Below are positions 24,256 through 32,633 of a stretch of 64,000 bases of DNA, in pieces. Below the pieces are notes generated by a model. It saw only the letters and a list, made by a program, of their open reading frames with translations. It did no database searches and had not been told where the DNA came from. A program made the translations under genes and the position numbers. The stretch is from Arsenicibacter rosenii (GTDB lineage Bacteria > Bacteroidota > Bacteroidia > Cytophagales > Spirosomataceae). The DNA is taken from NCBI RefSeq assembly GCF_001870735.1, contig NZ_MORL01000005.1, forward strand, positions 17,736 through 81,735, read 5' to 3'. Numbering within the stretch: position 1 is the first letter of the stretch; each line of letters starts with the position of its first letter.

Positions 24256-25596
24256 ATGCAAAAAAATCTTTACATCCTCACCTTTCTGGTCGTGGCTGCC
24301 ATACATTGTGCGCTGGGGCAGCGCACCCCTGCCGACACCCTGCTACCCGCTATCCGGACTGACACGGTCTATTTGGCTCCTGCCTGGCAGAAGACCGGTA
24401 TCCTGCAACCGCCCGTAAACTTTTCGGTGTCGGCTACCTCGCTGACGACCTGTATCAGCCAGCCGGTAACCATTTCGCTGACCATACCGGAGCGGTCGCT
24501 AGGCTCCATGCTTATTTTCTCGGTTCCGCAAAACGATAGTGTGCGTACCAGCCTGCGGCAGGCAGCAGACAACAATAATCTTTTCCTGCTGACAACGGAA
24601 GCGGTCAAGCCGGGCCGGTATTCCTTTTCGTTTATTCTGCTGGCAGCCAATATCACCCTTACCCAATCGGTGACGGTAGAAGCAGCTCCCTGCTCCCTGA
24701 GCCTGATCGCCCCTGAATACAACTGCCGCACCGGCAGTTTTGTGTTCAGGCACATGGGCGGTGATACGAGTGCCGTAAGCTACATGGCCGTTGGCATTAC
24801 GTCGTGGAGTGACAAACCCGGTCCGTTTACCGTAAAACCGGCCTGCGATGCCGGGCCATTTACGCTCATGGCCCGCAGCGACAGCGACCCGACAGCGATT
24901 ACGACGTTTGCCTGGAACTATACCCAAACCTGTCCGGAAAACTGCCCGCCGACAACGGCTCCCCCGTCATCGACAACGGTCACACCGGTCATAACCGCGA
25001 ACCCCTGCGCCAGTCCGGACAGCACATTAGGGCAACCGCTCCGGCTGCTGGCCCCGGTCTATGACTGTTCAAGCGGCGTCATTACCTTCAGGATAACCGG
25101 CGGCTCCGGCGGTCAGGTATCGTTTATGAGCCCTGCCATTACGGGCTGGACCACCAACTGCCAGACCAACATCCAGAATTTTGCCCTGATCGCGGATATC
25201 CGCGACCCTGCTGTTTTCATAGAGCCGTTTATGCTGTTTGCCCGCGAGCTGCAGGAAGACGGCAGTTACGAAATGGCCCGGCTCCGGTGGGACCCTAAGA
25301 CCGCCTGTGGGGAGGGAGCGGGCCGCACCGCTCTTTCAGAACAGCCGCTGCTGGTTGAGGTGGCCGGGAATCCTGTTTACGGGAATCTGGCGGAGGTAGT
25401 GCTGGATGGATTACAACAGGAGCCGGTACAGCTCCGGGTAGTTTCCTTACAGGGACAAGTGATTAGCGAACAAGCCTTTCCGGCAGCATCCGGTACGGTA
25501 CGGACGCGGATCAAAACCGGTCAATCATCCGGTATATACCTGATTCAGGCCTTCACGCCAACCCGGCGAAAAAGTATCAGGATCGTGAAGCAATAA
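24256..25596 (+). CDS. Secreted protein with T9SS type A sorting domain
   Basis: 446 residues: signal peptide ([22 protein letters not shown]), two cysteine-rich repeat regions of unknown function ([22 protein letters not shown] near 155 and [21 protein letters not shown] near 255 are duplicates), a Pro/Thr-rich linker between them, and a C-terminal Por-secretion domain ([18 protein letters not shown] ... GIYLIQAF ... KSIRIVKQ). This domain sends cargo through the type IX system and anchors it at the surface. The start at 24256 gives a proper signal peptide; longer in-frame extensions upstream do not. It is transcribed away from the epimerase gene. Confidence 0.8.
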   Translation: MQKNLYILTFLVVAAIHCALGQRTPADTLLPAIRTDTVYLAPAWQKTGILQPPVNFSVSATSLTTCISQPVTISLTIPERSLGSMLIFSVPQNDSVRTSLRQAADNNNLFLLTTEAVKPGRYSFSFILLAANITLTQSVTVEAAPCSLSLIAPEYNCRTGSFVFRHMGGDTSAVSYMAVGITSWSDKPGPFTVKPACDAGPFTLMARSDSDPTAITTFAWNYTQTCPENCPPTTAPPSSTTVTPVITANPCASPDSTLGQPLRLLAPVYDCSSGVITFRITGGSGGQVSFMSPAITGWTTNCQTNIQNFALIADIRDPAVFIEPFMLFARELQEDGSYEMARLRWDPKTACGEGAGRTALSEQPLLVEVAGNPVYGNLAEVVLDGLQQEPVQLRVVSLQGQVISEQAFPAASGTVRTRIKTGQSSGIYLIQAFTPTRRKSIRIVKQ

Positions 25597-25604
25597 AAAA
25601 ACGG

Positions 25605-25612
25605 TACTTTTG
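25605..25612 (+). promoter_or_regulatory. Bacteroidota -7 box before gcvT
   Basis: tacttttg matches TAnnTTTG exactly, 19 bases before the gcvT ATG. Transcription would start near 25619, giving a very short leader. No clear -33 TTG is seen. Confidence 0.5.
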
Positions 25613-25631
25613 CGGAACAATCGTCAACGCA

Positions 25632-26723
25632 ATGACCCTCAAACAACTTCCGCTTCACCACGTTCATCAGCAGCTCGGGGCTAAAATCATGCCCTTTGCC
25701 GGGTACGAAATGCCCGTGCGCTATACCTCCGACCTCGACGAACACAACACCGTCCGCAACGCTGTCGGTATCTTTGACGTGTCTCACATGGGTGAGTTCA
25801 TCGTCCGGGGTGCAGATGCCTGTGCGTTTATCCAGCGCGTCTCGGCCAATGATGCGTCTCTGTTATACGACGGCAAAGTCCAGTACAGCTACCTGCCGAA
25901 TACGCAGGGCGGTGTGGTCGATGATTTGCTGGTATACCAGATCAGCCCCGTCGAGTTTATGCTGGTTGTCAACGCCTCTAACATCGACAAGGACTGGAAC
26001 TGGATCAGCCGGTATACCGACGGACTGGCTGTCGAACTGACCAATATTTCCGACAGCACCTGTCTGTTTGCCGTGCAGGGCCCACTGGCCGCGCAGGCGC
26101 TCCAGTCGCTGACAAACGCGCAACTGGACGCTATGTCGTACTATACCTTCGAAAAGACTGATTTTGCCGGTTTCGCCAATGTCATTGTCTCGGCAACGGG
26201 CTATACGGGTGCCGGTGGTTTTGAAATCTACGTGGCCAACGAGCAGGCCGAAGCCGTGTGGCAGGCCATCATGCAGGCTGGTGAGCCATTTGGTATCAAA
26301 CCGATCGGACTGGGTGCGCGCGACACGCTGCGCCTCGAAATGGGCTACTGCCTGTATGGCAACGACATTACCGACACCACCTCACCGATTGAAGCCGGTC
26401 TGGGCTGGGTCACCAAATTCACCCACGACTTTGTCAACGCCGACGCACTGAAAGCGCAGAAAGATGCCGGTGTACCGCGCAAACTGGTTGGCTTCGAACT
26501 GATTGACCGGGGCATTCCGCGCGGCCACTATGCCTTGTGCGATGCTGAAGGGCAGGTAATCGGCGAAGTAACGTCGGGTACGCAGTCACCGACACTGGGC
26601 AAGGGCATCGGCATGGGCTACGTTCCGACGGCGTTCAGCAAGCCGGGCACGGAGATTTTTGTCAACGTACGGGATCGCCTGCTGAAGGCGCAGGTGGCGA
26701 AGCTACCGTTTGTGAAGAAGTAA
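25632..26723 (+). CDS. gcvT: Glycine cleavage system aminomethyltransferase (T protein)
   Basis: 363 residues, normal length. It releases ammonia from the aminomethyl group carried by GcvH and passes the one-carbon unit to tetrahydrofolate. Family motifs: [29 protein letters not shown] near the N-terminus, the substrate Asp region (about 95-105, [10 protein letters not shown]), [11 protein letters not shown], and [18 protein letters not shown]. The C-terminal barrel has [21 protein letters not shown]. No other gcv gene is nearby. It has its own -7 box and a strong hairpin downstream, so it looks monocistronic. Confidence 0.95.
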   Translation: MTLKQLPLHHVHQQLGAKIMPFAGYEMPVRYTSDLDEHNTVRNAVGIFDVSHMGEFIVRGADACAFIQRVSANDASLLYDGKVQYSYLPNTQGGVVDDLLVYQISPVEFMLVVNASNIDKDWNWISRYTDGLAVELTNISDSTCLFAVQGPLAAQALQSLTNAQLDAMSYYTFEKTDFAGFANVIVSATGYTGAGGFEIYVANEQAEAVWQAIMQAGEPFGIKPIGLGARDTLRLEMGYCLYGNDITDTTSPIEAGLGWVTKFTHDFVNADALKAQKDAGVPRKLVGFELIDRGIPRGHYALCDAEGQVIGEVTSGTQSPTLGKGIGMGYVPTAFSKPGTEIFVNVRDRLLKAQVAKLPFVKK

Positions 26724-26742
26724 TTATTTTGGAAGAATATGT

Positions 26743-26786
26743 ACGTCAAAGGTCTCAAAACGTGATGGTTTTGAGACCTTTGACGT
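26743..26786. terminator. Perfect 19-bp inverted repeat after gcvT
   Basis: acgtcaaaggtctcaaaac (26743-26761) and gttttgagacctttgacgt (26768-26786) with a 6-base loop gtgatg, starting 20 bases after the gcvT stop. It is stable enough to terminate transcription, although no long T-run follows. Confidence 0.65.
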
Positions 26787-27217
26787 GTTTAATAGCTTGA
26801 AGCGATGCATTCTCTGCATCACTTCTCCACCGGTCACCGGCCGGGCCAACAGACATTGAGCCGGTGAATGCATAGCTCACCATTGTAAACCAAGAATAAA
26901 AATCAGTCTACTAATACCTAAAAACGAAAATTTAGTTTTTATAAAAATAAACATATTGTGTTTTTTTCTCTATTTTTCGCCACACATAATTTCGTAAAGT
27001 AATCTTAATGGCTCACCTGCCTGAGCCAGCTTCCGGCTTACTGATTTTGATACCTGAATCAGTAACCTCCCAACCCATTCGATCAGCCGCTCTCTTTGCC
27101 CTTCACAGGGTGGATGGAACCGTCTGTATTACCTGATGACAGTGTACCCGGCCCGGCTGTTTCCGGGCAGACAGGCACGTTTTGTTTAGTTGATATTCCC
27201 TTAACTACCTCTATACA
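26787..27217. promoter_or_regulatory. Long untranslated upstream region of the oxidative cluster
   Basis: No gene is seen. The 430 bases hold several symmetrical elements: ggctca-cctgcc-tgagcc (27010-27027), ttactgatt/aatcagtaa around a 10-base spacer (27038-27065), and a ccgg-rich hairpin sharing the 15-mer tgtttccgggcagac (27158-27172) with the terminator at 22666-22680. No TAnnTTTG box was found. A repressor site or a structured leader is possible. Confidence 0.35.
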
Positions 27218-27874
27218 ATGTCAAATATTGCAGGCAAGGCGTATGCCATGAATCTACTGACGCCGCTGAAGCGTCGGATGGTCTGGGTCAACAAGGCTAT
27301 TTTCTGGATTGCCGGACGGCCTTTTTTTCAGAAGCGCTCGTTTGGCGGGTTAATCACCCTCTCGCTCATTCATTATGCCCGCTGGGTTATTATCAAGGAC
27401 AAGGATTTGCCAAGGCTGAACGAAAAACAGCCCAAGGAAAAGCTGACTTATGGCTACATGCTTTTTTTCAGCAACTTCAATGGCAGCTGGACCCAATACG
27501 TCGATTCCTTTTCGATGGCAATCCCGGGCGGGCTGAATCTGTTGTGGTACAAAACCATTGGCTGGCCCGATTCGGTGCCCGAAACGCCGTTTAACCAGTA
27601 TGTACTGAGCAATCAGATCTGGACGGAGCATTATTACAGCGCCTATCCGCTGGCGTCTTCGAATGATATCAAATCGGCGAAGAAAGTCCGGGAGTCGCTG
27701 CTGGACCTTGGCCGGAACCTGAACACCATTTCGCCCGATGATTTTCAGAAACAATACAATGCCACCCTGTTAGCACTGCAGAATGACCTCAGTCAGATGG
27801 AACCAACGCCGGTTGTGAGTCTGGCCAATGAGGCCATTGCCAAGCGCAAACGGATTGAAGCCGACCGCGAGTAA
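27218..27874 (+). CDS. Unknown alpha/beta protein, paralogue of next gene
   Basis: 218 residues; I do not recognise a named family. It starts NIAGKAYAMNLLTPLK and has a central motif at residues 78-110 (YGYMLFFSNFNGSWTQYVDS, then IPGGLNLLW) that is laid out like a strand-helix ferredoxin-type unit. The following gene product has the same N-terminal phrase (NLSGNAYGLTVLCPL) and the same central layout, so the two are probably ancient duplicates. There is no signal peptide. The C-terminus (about 150-218) is charged and helical. It is the first gene of a run with DyP peroxidase and P450 genes (36-bp gap), suggesting a helper or substrate-handling role. Confidence 0.6.
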   Translation: MSNIAGKAYAMNLLTPLKRRMVWVNKAIFWIAGRPFFQKRSFGGLITLSLIHYARWVIIKDKDLPRLNEKQPKEKLTYGYMLFFSNFNGSWTQYVDSFSMAIPGGLNLLWYKTIGWPDSVPETPFNQYVLSNQIWTEHYYSAYPLASSNDIKSAKKVRESLLDLGRNLNTISPDDFQKQYNATLLALQNDLSQMEPTPVVSLANEAIAKRKRIEADRE

Positions 27875-27910
27875 CCTTATCCTTACCCCTAGTATAGCCT
27901 TTTAACACTC

Positions 27911-28570
27911 ATGCCCAACCTCTCTGGTAATGCATACGGGCTGACCGTCCTATGCCCTTTAGTCGCCGAAAGCGGCCTTGTTTCGCCATCTATTGAGACC
28001 CGTAAAGTCCTTCAGGCCCTGCCCGACACCCAGGACTCCTTTGATGGCCGGTGCAACAGTCCGATGGCAGCGGTACCCAATACCTACCTGGCCCGGTTTT
28101 TCCTGCTGGAAGATGCTTTTTTTCAGGGTTACCCCAACCAGTATGATCAGCTCCGGTCGAGCTACCTTGTCTTTGTTGCCGAAGTACATGCCGGATCGGA
28201 AGCGGCCCTGACCGACTATCTGAAGACGATGTATGCCGCCATTCCGGACGACATTCACCGGATCTGGCAGTATTGTATTGATTTTGATCAGGTGACGAGC
28301 GCCGATGCCTTCGAGAAATACATCCGCCGGTGTCAGGTCAACACCACGTTTTATTTTAACGGCTCAACCGATGCGCCCCTGGCCGAGCAGCTTAAGTCAC
28401 TGTATCTGAAGCAGGAGTTTTCGCGGTTTGTATACAGCCATCAGGGGCTCAAACCGGAGGCGCTTCTGACGGCCTACCGCGCGTTTGCCGAACGGGTCAA
28501 ACCGTTTGATGTGCAGGCGCCGACCTGGAAACCGGGTATTTCTTCAGAAAAACACATCGTAACCGCTTAA
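27911..28570 (+). CDS. Unknown alpha/beta protein, paralogue of previous gene
   Basis: 219 residues, not recognised. The N-terminal NLSGNAYGLTVLCPL and the 84-119 segment (SSYLVFVAEVHAGSEAAL, DYLKTMYAAIPDDIHRIW) mirror the protein at 27218 and the general dimeric alpha/beta-barrel style of the DyP superfamily, but no heme ligand or catalytic motif is evident. The gene is 12 bp upstream of the DyP peroxidase gene, so it is probably translated with it. It could be an inactive DyP-fold partner or a binding protein for a shared lipid substrate; both are inference. Confidence 0.6.
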   Translation: MPNLSGNAYGLTVLCPLVAESGLVSPSIETRKVLQALPDTQDSFDGRCNSPMAAVPNTYLARFFLLEDAFFQGYPNQYDQLRSSYLVFVAEVHAGSEAALTDYLKTMYAAIPDDIHRIWQYCIDFDQVTSADAFEKYIRRCQVNTTFYFNGSTDAPLAEQLKSLYLKQEFSRFVYSHQGLKPEALLTAYRAFAERVKPFDVQAPTWKPGISSEKHIVTA

Positions 28571-28582
28571 CCTTCAGTCCCT

Positions 28583-30157
28583 ATGGAAGTACGCTTGAAT
28601 TATACAGACATACAAGGCAACATTCTGGCACACAGCGTTGAATTCGGCTTTTTCAAGGCCCGCTACCTGTTTTTCAGCATCAATAAAGTAGACAATGGCC
28701 GTGCGTTTGTCCGGCAGTTGCTTCCGCTTATCACCAGTGCGGCCGTCTGGCTTTCTGAAGAAAACACCCGGGCCACGGCCGTCACCACCAATGTGGCCTT
28801 TACCTACAACGGCCTGAAGCAGCTGGGGCTTCCGGTGTTGTCGCTGCAATCGTTTCCCGATGAGTTTATTGTAGGCATGCGTGGCCGGCGAACCATCCTC
28901 GGCGACGATGGCCGCAGCGATCCGGAATGCTGGGATAAGGTCTGGCACGAAGACATTCACGTTTTTGTATCGATTGAGGCACGGGAGGATCAGGCCCTCG
29001 AACAACGTTATGCCCAAATCCTCGCCATGGCTGCCGAAATCGGGGAGATTCACCTGCTGGACGGCCACCGGACCGCTGTCGATGGGGTTACGCTGCCTTA
29101 CCAGCAGGCGTCTGTTCTGTACGAAAAAGGCATCCCGACGGCCAAGGAACACTTCGGATATTCAGACGGCATCAGCAATCCGTTTTTCGAGGGTATGCCC
29201 GACGACCTGGGCAATGTGATGGGCGGCGGCAAAAAAGTCCGTTACGGTGATCCCGAACAGCCTTCGACCTGGGCTCCCCTGCAAACCGGTGAGTTTATTT
29301 TAGGCTATCAGGACGAAGCACAGGAGTATCCTGTTGCGCCAACCCCGCCGTTGCTGGCCAAAAACGGCTCGTTTATGGCCTACAGCAAGTTTCACGAATA
29401 TGTGGGCCGTTTCAATGCCTATCTGGATACCTGCGGGGCCGTGTTTCCCGGCGGTAAAGAAGCGCTGGCGGCCAAATTTGTCGGAAGGTGGCGGAATGGG
29501 GCACCCTTAACCAGTTTCCCCAACGAAGCCGACGCCAACGCCATTGCCCTGAAACGGCAGCTTGCCCTTGCGGCCATCAACACCGCCAAAACAACGGATG
29601 AGCTGGTCAACGCCAGGGCCGCGTTTAAGGAAATCAATAAAAAATTCACCGCCTTCGACTACAGTAAAGACATTGAAGGCAGCCGGTGTCCGGTGGGAGC
29701 ACATACCCGCCGGGCCAATCCGAGGGGATCGCTGGAGTTCGGTCAGGATAAGGCGTTTAATACCCCGAGCGCCCTGGATGACCGCCGCCGGATGATCCGC
29801 CGTGGCCTGCCCTACGGCATCGCGCCGGACCCGGCCAGCAATAACGGCGACCACGGTACCATTGTCATGAGTATCTGCGCCAGCATTAAACGCCAGTTTG
29901 AATTTGTCTTTCAGCAATGGCTCAATTACGGCAACGACTTCAAACTGGCCAACGACAAAGACCCTATTCTGGGTAATCATGACGAACTAAACGGCGTTCC
30001 CCAGGGCAGAATGGTTGTTCAGGGCGATCAGGATACGGCGCCGTATTTCCTGAGCCAGATTCCCCGGTTTATTGAAACACGCGGGGGCGACTATTTCTTT
30101 ATTCCCAGTCTGACCGCCCTCAACAGCATCGGTGAAGGTATTGTTGACCCAACCTGA
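28583..30157 (+). CDS. DyP-type heme peroxidase
   Basis: 524 residues, a long DyP. All family landmarks are present: FGYSDGISNPFFEG with the distal Asp at 195, SRCPVGAHTRRANPR with the proximal heme His at 374, RRGLPYG (406-412) with the distal Arg region, and RQFEFVFQQWLN (437-448). It should oxidise substrates with hydrogen peroxide. There is no Tat or Sec signal, so it is cytoplasmic, and no encapsulin cargo tail or encapsulin gene is seen. It sits between the paired unknown genes and a P450 gene (42-bp gap), all on one strand. Confidence 0.9.
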   Translation: MEVRLNYTDIQGNILAHSVEFGFFKARYLFFSINKVDNGRAFVRQLLPLITSAAVWLSEENTRATAVTTNVAFTYNGLKQLGLPVLSLQSFPDEFIVGMRGRRTILGDDGRSDPECWDKVWHEDIHVFVSIEAREDQALEQRYAQILAMAAEIGEIHLLDGHRTAVDGVTLPYQQASVLYEKGIPTAKEHFGYSDGISNPFFEGMPDDLGNVMGGGKKVRYGDPEQPSTWAPLQTGEFILGYQDEAQEYPVAPTPPLLAKNGSFMAYSKFHEYVGRFNAYLDTCGAVFPGGKEALAAKFVGRWRNGAPLTSFPNEADANAIALKRQLALAAINTAKTTDELVNARAAFKEINKKFTAFDYSKDIEGSRCPVGAHTRRANPRGSLEFGQDKAFNTPSALDDRRRMIRRGLPYGIAPDPASNNGDHGTIVMSICASIKRQFEFVFQQWLNYGNDFKLANDKDPILGNHDELNGVPQGRMVVQGDQDTAPYFLSQIPRFIETRGGDYFFIPSLTALNSIGEGIVDPT

Positions 30158-30199
30158 TGCAACCTGGTCAGGGTTCTCATCTTATACCTAACGTAGCTT

Positions 30200-31405
30200 A
30201 TGTCTGTCTTTACCAGTCTATTAGAAAAGCCCGGCGTACAACGGTTCTTCTGGAACGTACTCCGCGCCGTATCGCCGGTGATTGTCTTCCGCAAAACCGT
30301 GCTGATCAGTGGGTATCCCGAAGTCGTACAGGCGCTTACCCGGGACACCGACTTTACCATTGCTGAAATTAATCAGGCCCGGATGGACGGGCTGGATCTG
30401 GCTTTCTTTCTGGGCATGGATCGCAGTGCGCAGCATGACCGCGAACTCCGGATGATGCAGCAGGTTGTTAAACGGGAGGATCTCGCCCTCATCCAGACAC
30501 TTGTCCGGCAAAAGGCGGCCGAATGCCTGGAGAAAGCCAGAAGCAACGGCCGGATTGATGTTGTAAACGACTATGCGCGTGTGGTACCGGTCAGCCTGAT
30601 CCGGCATTATTTCGGGCTCGATGCATTCGAGGACCGGCAGATGATGGGCTGGATGCGCGCTCTTTTCCACCATCTGTTTCTTAATCTGACCAACGACGAG
30701 GCCATTGCCGCTAAAGCCACCACGGCGGCCGGTGAACTCTCTGCCTATCTGACCGCTTATATTGCCCGATACCGGCAGACAGGCACCTACGCGCTTCCGG
30801 AATCGGATACCGTACTCGACCGGTTATTAAAGCTACAGGACCAGGAGCCCTGGATCACGAATGATGTCATCCGCCGGAATATCAGCGGCTTTATCATCGG
30901 ATCTGTCGACACCACGAGTAAATGCTGTGCGCTGGCCATGGACGTATTGCTGGATAAAAAAGCGTATACCGCCGATGCCGTGCAGACAGCCCTCCGGAAC
31001 GACACAAAAACCATCGGCCGTTATTTGCTGGAAGCCTTGCGGTTTAACCCGCATAACCCCATTGTGTTGCGGTATAACCAGTCGGCCACAACGATCAGCA
31101 GCGGCGCCAGGACCTATGCCATTCCGGCCGGTGCAACCCTGTACATCGGTATTGCGCCGGCCATGTGGGATACCCGCGTATTTCAGCAGCCGGATACGAT
31201 CAACCTGTCCAGAACGGCAGAATACCTGCACTTCAGTTACGGGCTGCATGCCTGTTCGGGCCGGTATATCAACATGGCCCAGATTCCTGAATTAATGGCG
31301 GGCTTACTGCGCTTACCAAACATCCGGAAAGCCACCGGCGATGAAGGAAAAATGGTGTTCGACGGGCCCTTCCCGGATCGGTTTATGCTGAATTTTACGG
31401 CCTGA
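30200..31405 (+). CDS. Cytochrome P450
   Basis: 401 residues, a soluble bacterial-size P450. The I-helix has GSVDTT (234-239, replacing the usual AGxDTT), the ExxR pair is E278-R281 (LLEALRFNP), and the heme loop is FSYGLHACSG (345-354) with thiolate Cys352. It lacks an N-terminal membrane anchor. No ferredoxin or reductase gene is adjacent, so electrons must come from elsewhere, or peroxide could serve as oxidant given the DyP neighbour. The substrate is unknown; the orphan terpene-cyclase-like gene downstream hints at a hydrophobic, possibly isoprenoid, molecule. Confidence 0.9.
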   Translation: MSVFTSLLEKPGVQRFFWNVLRAVSPVIVFRKTVLISGYPEVVQALTRDTDFTIAEINQARMDGLDLAFFLGMDRSAQHDRELRMMQQVVKREDLALIQTLVRQKAAECLEKARSNGRIDVVNDYARVVPVSLIRHYFGLDAFEDRQMMGWMRALFHHLFLNLTNDEAIAAKATTAAGELSAYLTAYIARYRQTGTYALPESDTVLDRLLKLQDQEPWITNDVIRRNISGFIIGSVDTTSKCCALAMDVLLDKKAYTADAVQTALRNDTKTIGRYLLEALRFNPHNPIVLRYNQSATTISSGARTYAIPAGATLYIGIAPAMWDTRVFQQPDTINLSRTAEYLHFSYGLHACSGRYINMAQIPELMAGLLRLPNIRKATGDEGKMVFDGPFPDRFMLNFTA

Positions 31406-31430
31406 TGCCTGCAAAATCCGGGGGAGTATA

Positions 31431-31438
31431 TAGTTTTG
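31431..31438 (+). promoter_or_regulatory. Bacteroidota -7 box
   Basis: tagttttg fits TAnnTTTG, 63 bases before the ATG at 31502, in the 96-bp gap after the P450 gene. The next gene may therefore have its own promoter in addition to read-through. Confidence 0.4.
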
Positions 31439-31501
31439 CGGCGATCCTGACGTTACAGATTCGCTGCCGGAACCCGTCTATACTACCCCGGCTTTTGTTT
31501 C

Positions 31502-32590
31502 ATGGTTACTCCCTCCTCCCTCCTTCGCCGGCTGGCGGCGCTACAGACCGATACCGATCCGGTGTCCGGGCCGGGGTTGTTTCCGTCGTACCGGATTCAG
31601 CCGGACTGGGGCGGCTACCGGCGGGCCGATGTCAATGTCTTTTTCACGGCCAGTATTGTCTTTGTCCTGCAGCAACTGCGGGCGCAGCTACCACCCGGCC
31701 AACAGACAATTATTGATCACATCCGGCAACGGGCACAGGCGGCTTATCCGCAATTCCGGAATAAAGACGGCCTGCCCACCTATAATTTCTGGCCGACTAC
31801 TCCTTCCCGCCATTTCCCAAACGGGCGGTTGTTCCACCGGTTCGACCACTTCCGGATTCCGGACGATATCGACGATACGGCCATGGTCTATCTCACCAGT
31901 CAGCCCCCGCCCGCCGATGCCCGCTGGCTGACCGGTAAACTGGCGCAACACGCGAACCTGGCTCAGGCCCACGGCCCTATCCGCAATACGTTCCCTGAGT
32001 ACCGGGACCTGCCTGCGTTTTCGACCTGGTTCGGCAAGCACATGCCCGTCGACTTCGATGCCTGTGCCATGAGCAACATGCTGTATTACCTCTATGCGGC
32101 CGATGCACCGGAAACACCCCAGATGACCGCCAGTCTGCATTACCTCCGCCACATTGTCCTGTCGGGGCGGTACAAAACACATCCCTTCCGGTGTTCACCA
32201 CACTATGCCCGTACCTCGCTGATCATCTACCATCTGGCGCGGCTGGCCGGTGCCTTTCCGGTGCTGGAGGCGATTCGTCCGCGACTCATTGCCGATACGC
32301 TCACCGAACTGCCGTTTGCTGCGAACCGGATTGACCGGCTCATGCTCCGGACATCGCTCTACCGGCTGGCTCCCGACATTGCCCGCCACCAGACCGCACC
32401 CGTAGACCTGACCGGCATCGAAGCCGACTTTTCGTCCTTTCATTTCTTTATTGCCGGCCTGCTGACCGCCTATGAACACCCGCTCCTGAACCGACTGGCC
32501 GACCACCCGTTTGTTCAGCTCCGCTGGCAGTGCGACGCCCACTGTCTGGCCCTGCTCCTGGAATATCTTTTGACAGGATTACAGGATTAA
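31502..32590 (+). CDS. Orphan alpha/alpha-toroid protein with DIDDTA motif
   Basis: A 362-residue, mostly helical protein. Residues 120-128 read PDDIDDTAM; DIDDTA(M) is the acid motif (DxDD) of class II terpene cyclases, where the middle Asp protonates the substrate. The preceding YNFWPTTPS...FPNGR segment and the repeated helix pairs fit an (alpha/alpha) toroid like squalene-hopene or copalyl-diphosphate cyclase domains, but the protein has only about half their length and I see no QW repeats. It could be a single-domain cyclase or a non-catalytic toroid. It follows the P450 gene by 96 bp and precedes an OmpA-like gene by 43 bp. Confidence 0.55.
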   Translation: MVTPSSLLRRLAALQTDTDPVSGPGLFPSYRIQPDWGGYRRADVNVFFTASIVFVLQQLRAQLPPGQQTIIDHIRQRAQAAYPQFRNKDGLPTYNFWPTTPSRHFPNGRLFHRFDHFRIPDDIDDTAMVYLTSQPPPADARWLTGKLAQHANLAQAHGPIRNTFPEYRDLPAFSTWFGKHMPVDFDACAMSNMLYYLYAADAPETPQMTASLHYLRHIVLSGRYKTHPFRCSPHYARTSLIIYHLARLAGAFPVLEAIRPRLIADTLTELPFAANRIDRLMLRTSLYRLAPDIARHQTAPVDLTGIEADFSSFHFFIAGLLTAYEHPLLNRLADHPFVQLRWQCDAHCLALLLEYLLTGLQD

Positions 32591-32633
32591 GCCGTAATTT
32601 CGTTACCATTAGGTATTTGACTCTCTACCCAAC

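Noticed and set aside
28583..30157. DyP peroxidase as encapsulin cargo
   Set aside because: No encapsulin shell gene is in the cluster and the C-terminus (SLTALNSIGEGIVDPT) lacks a clear cargo-loading peptide.
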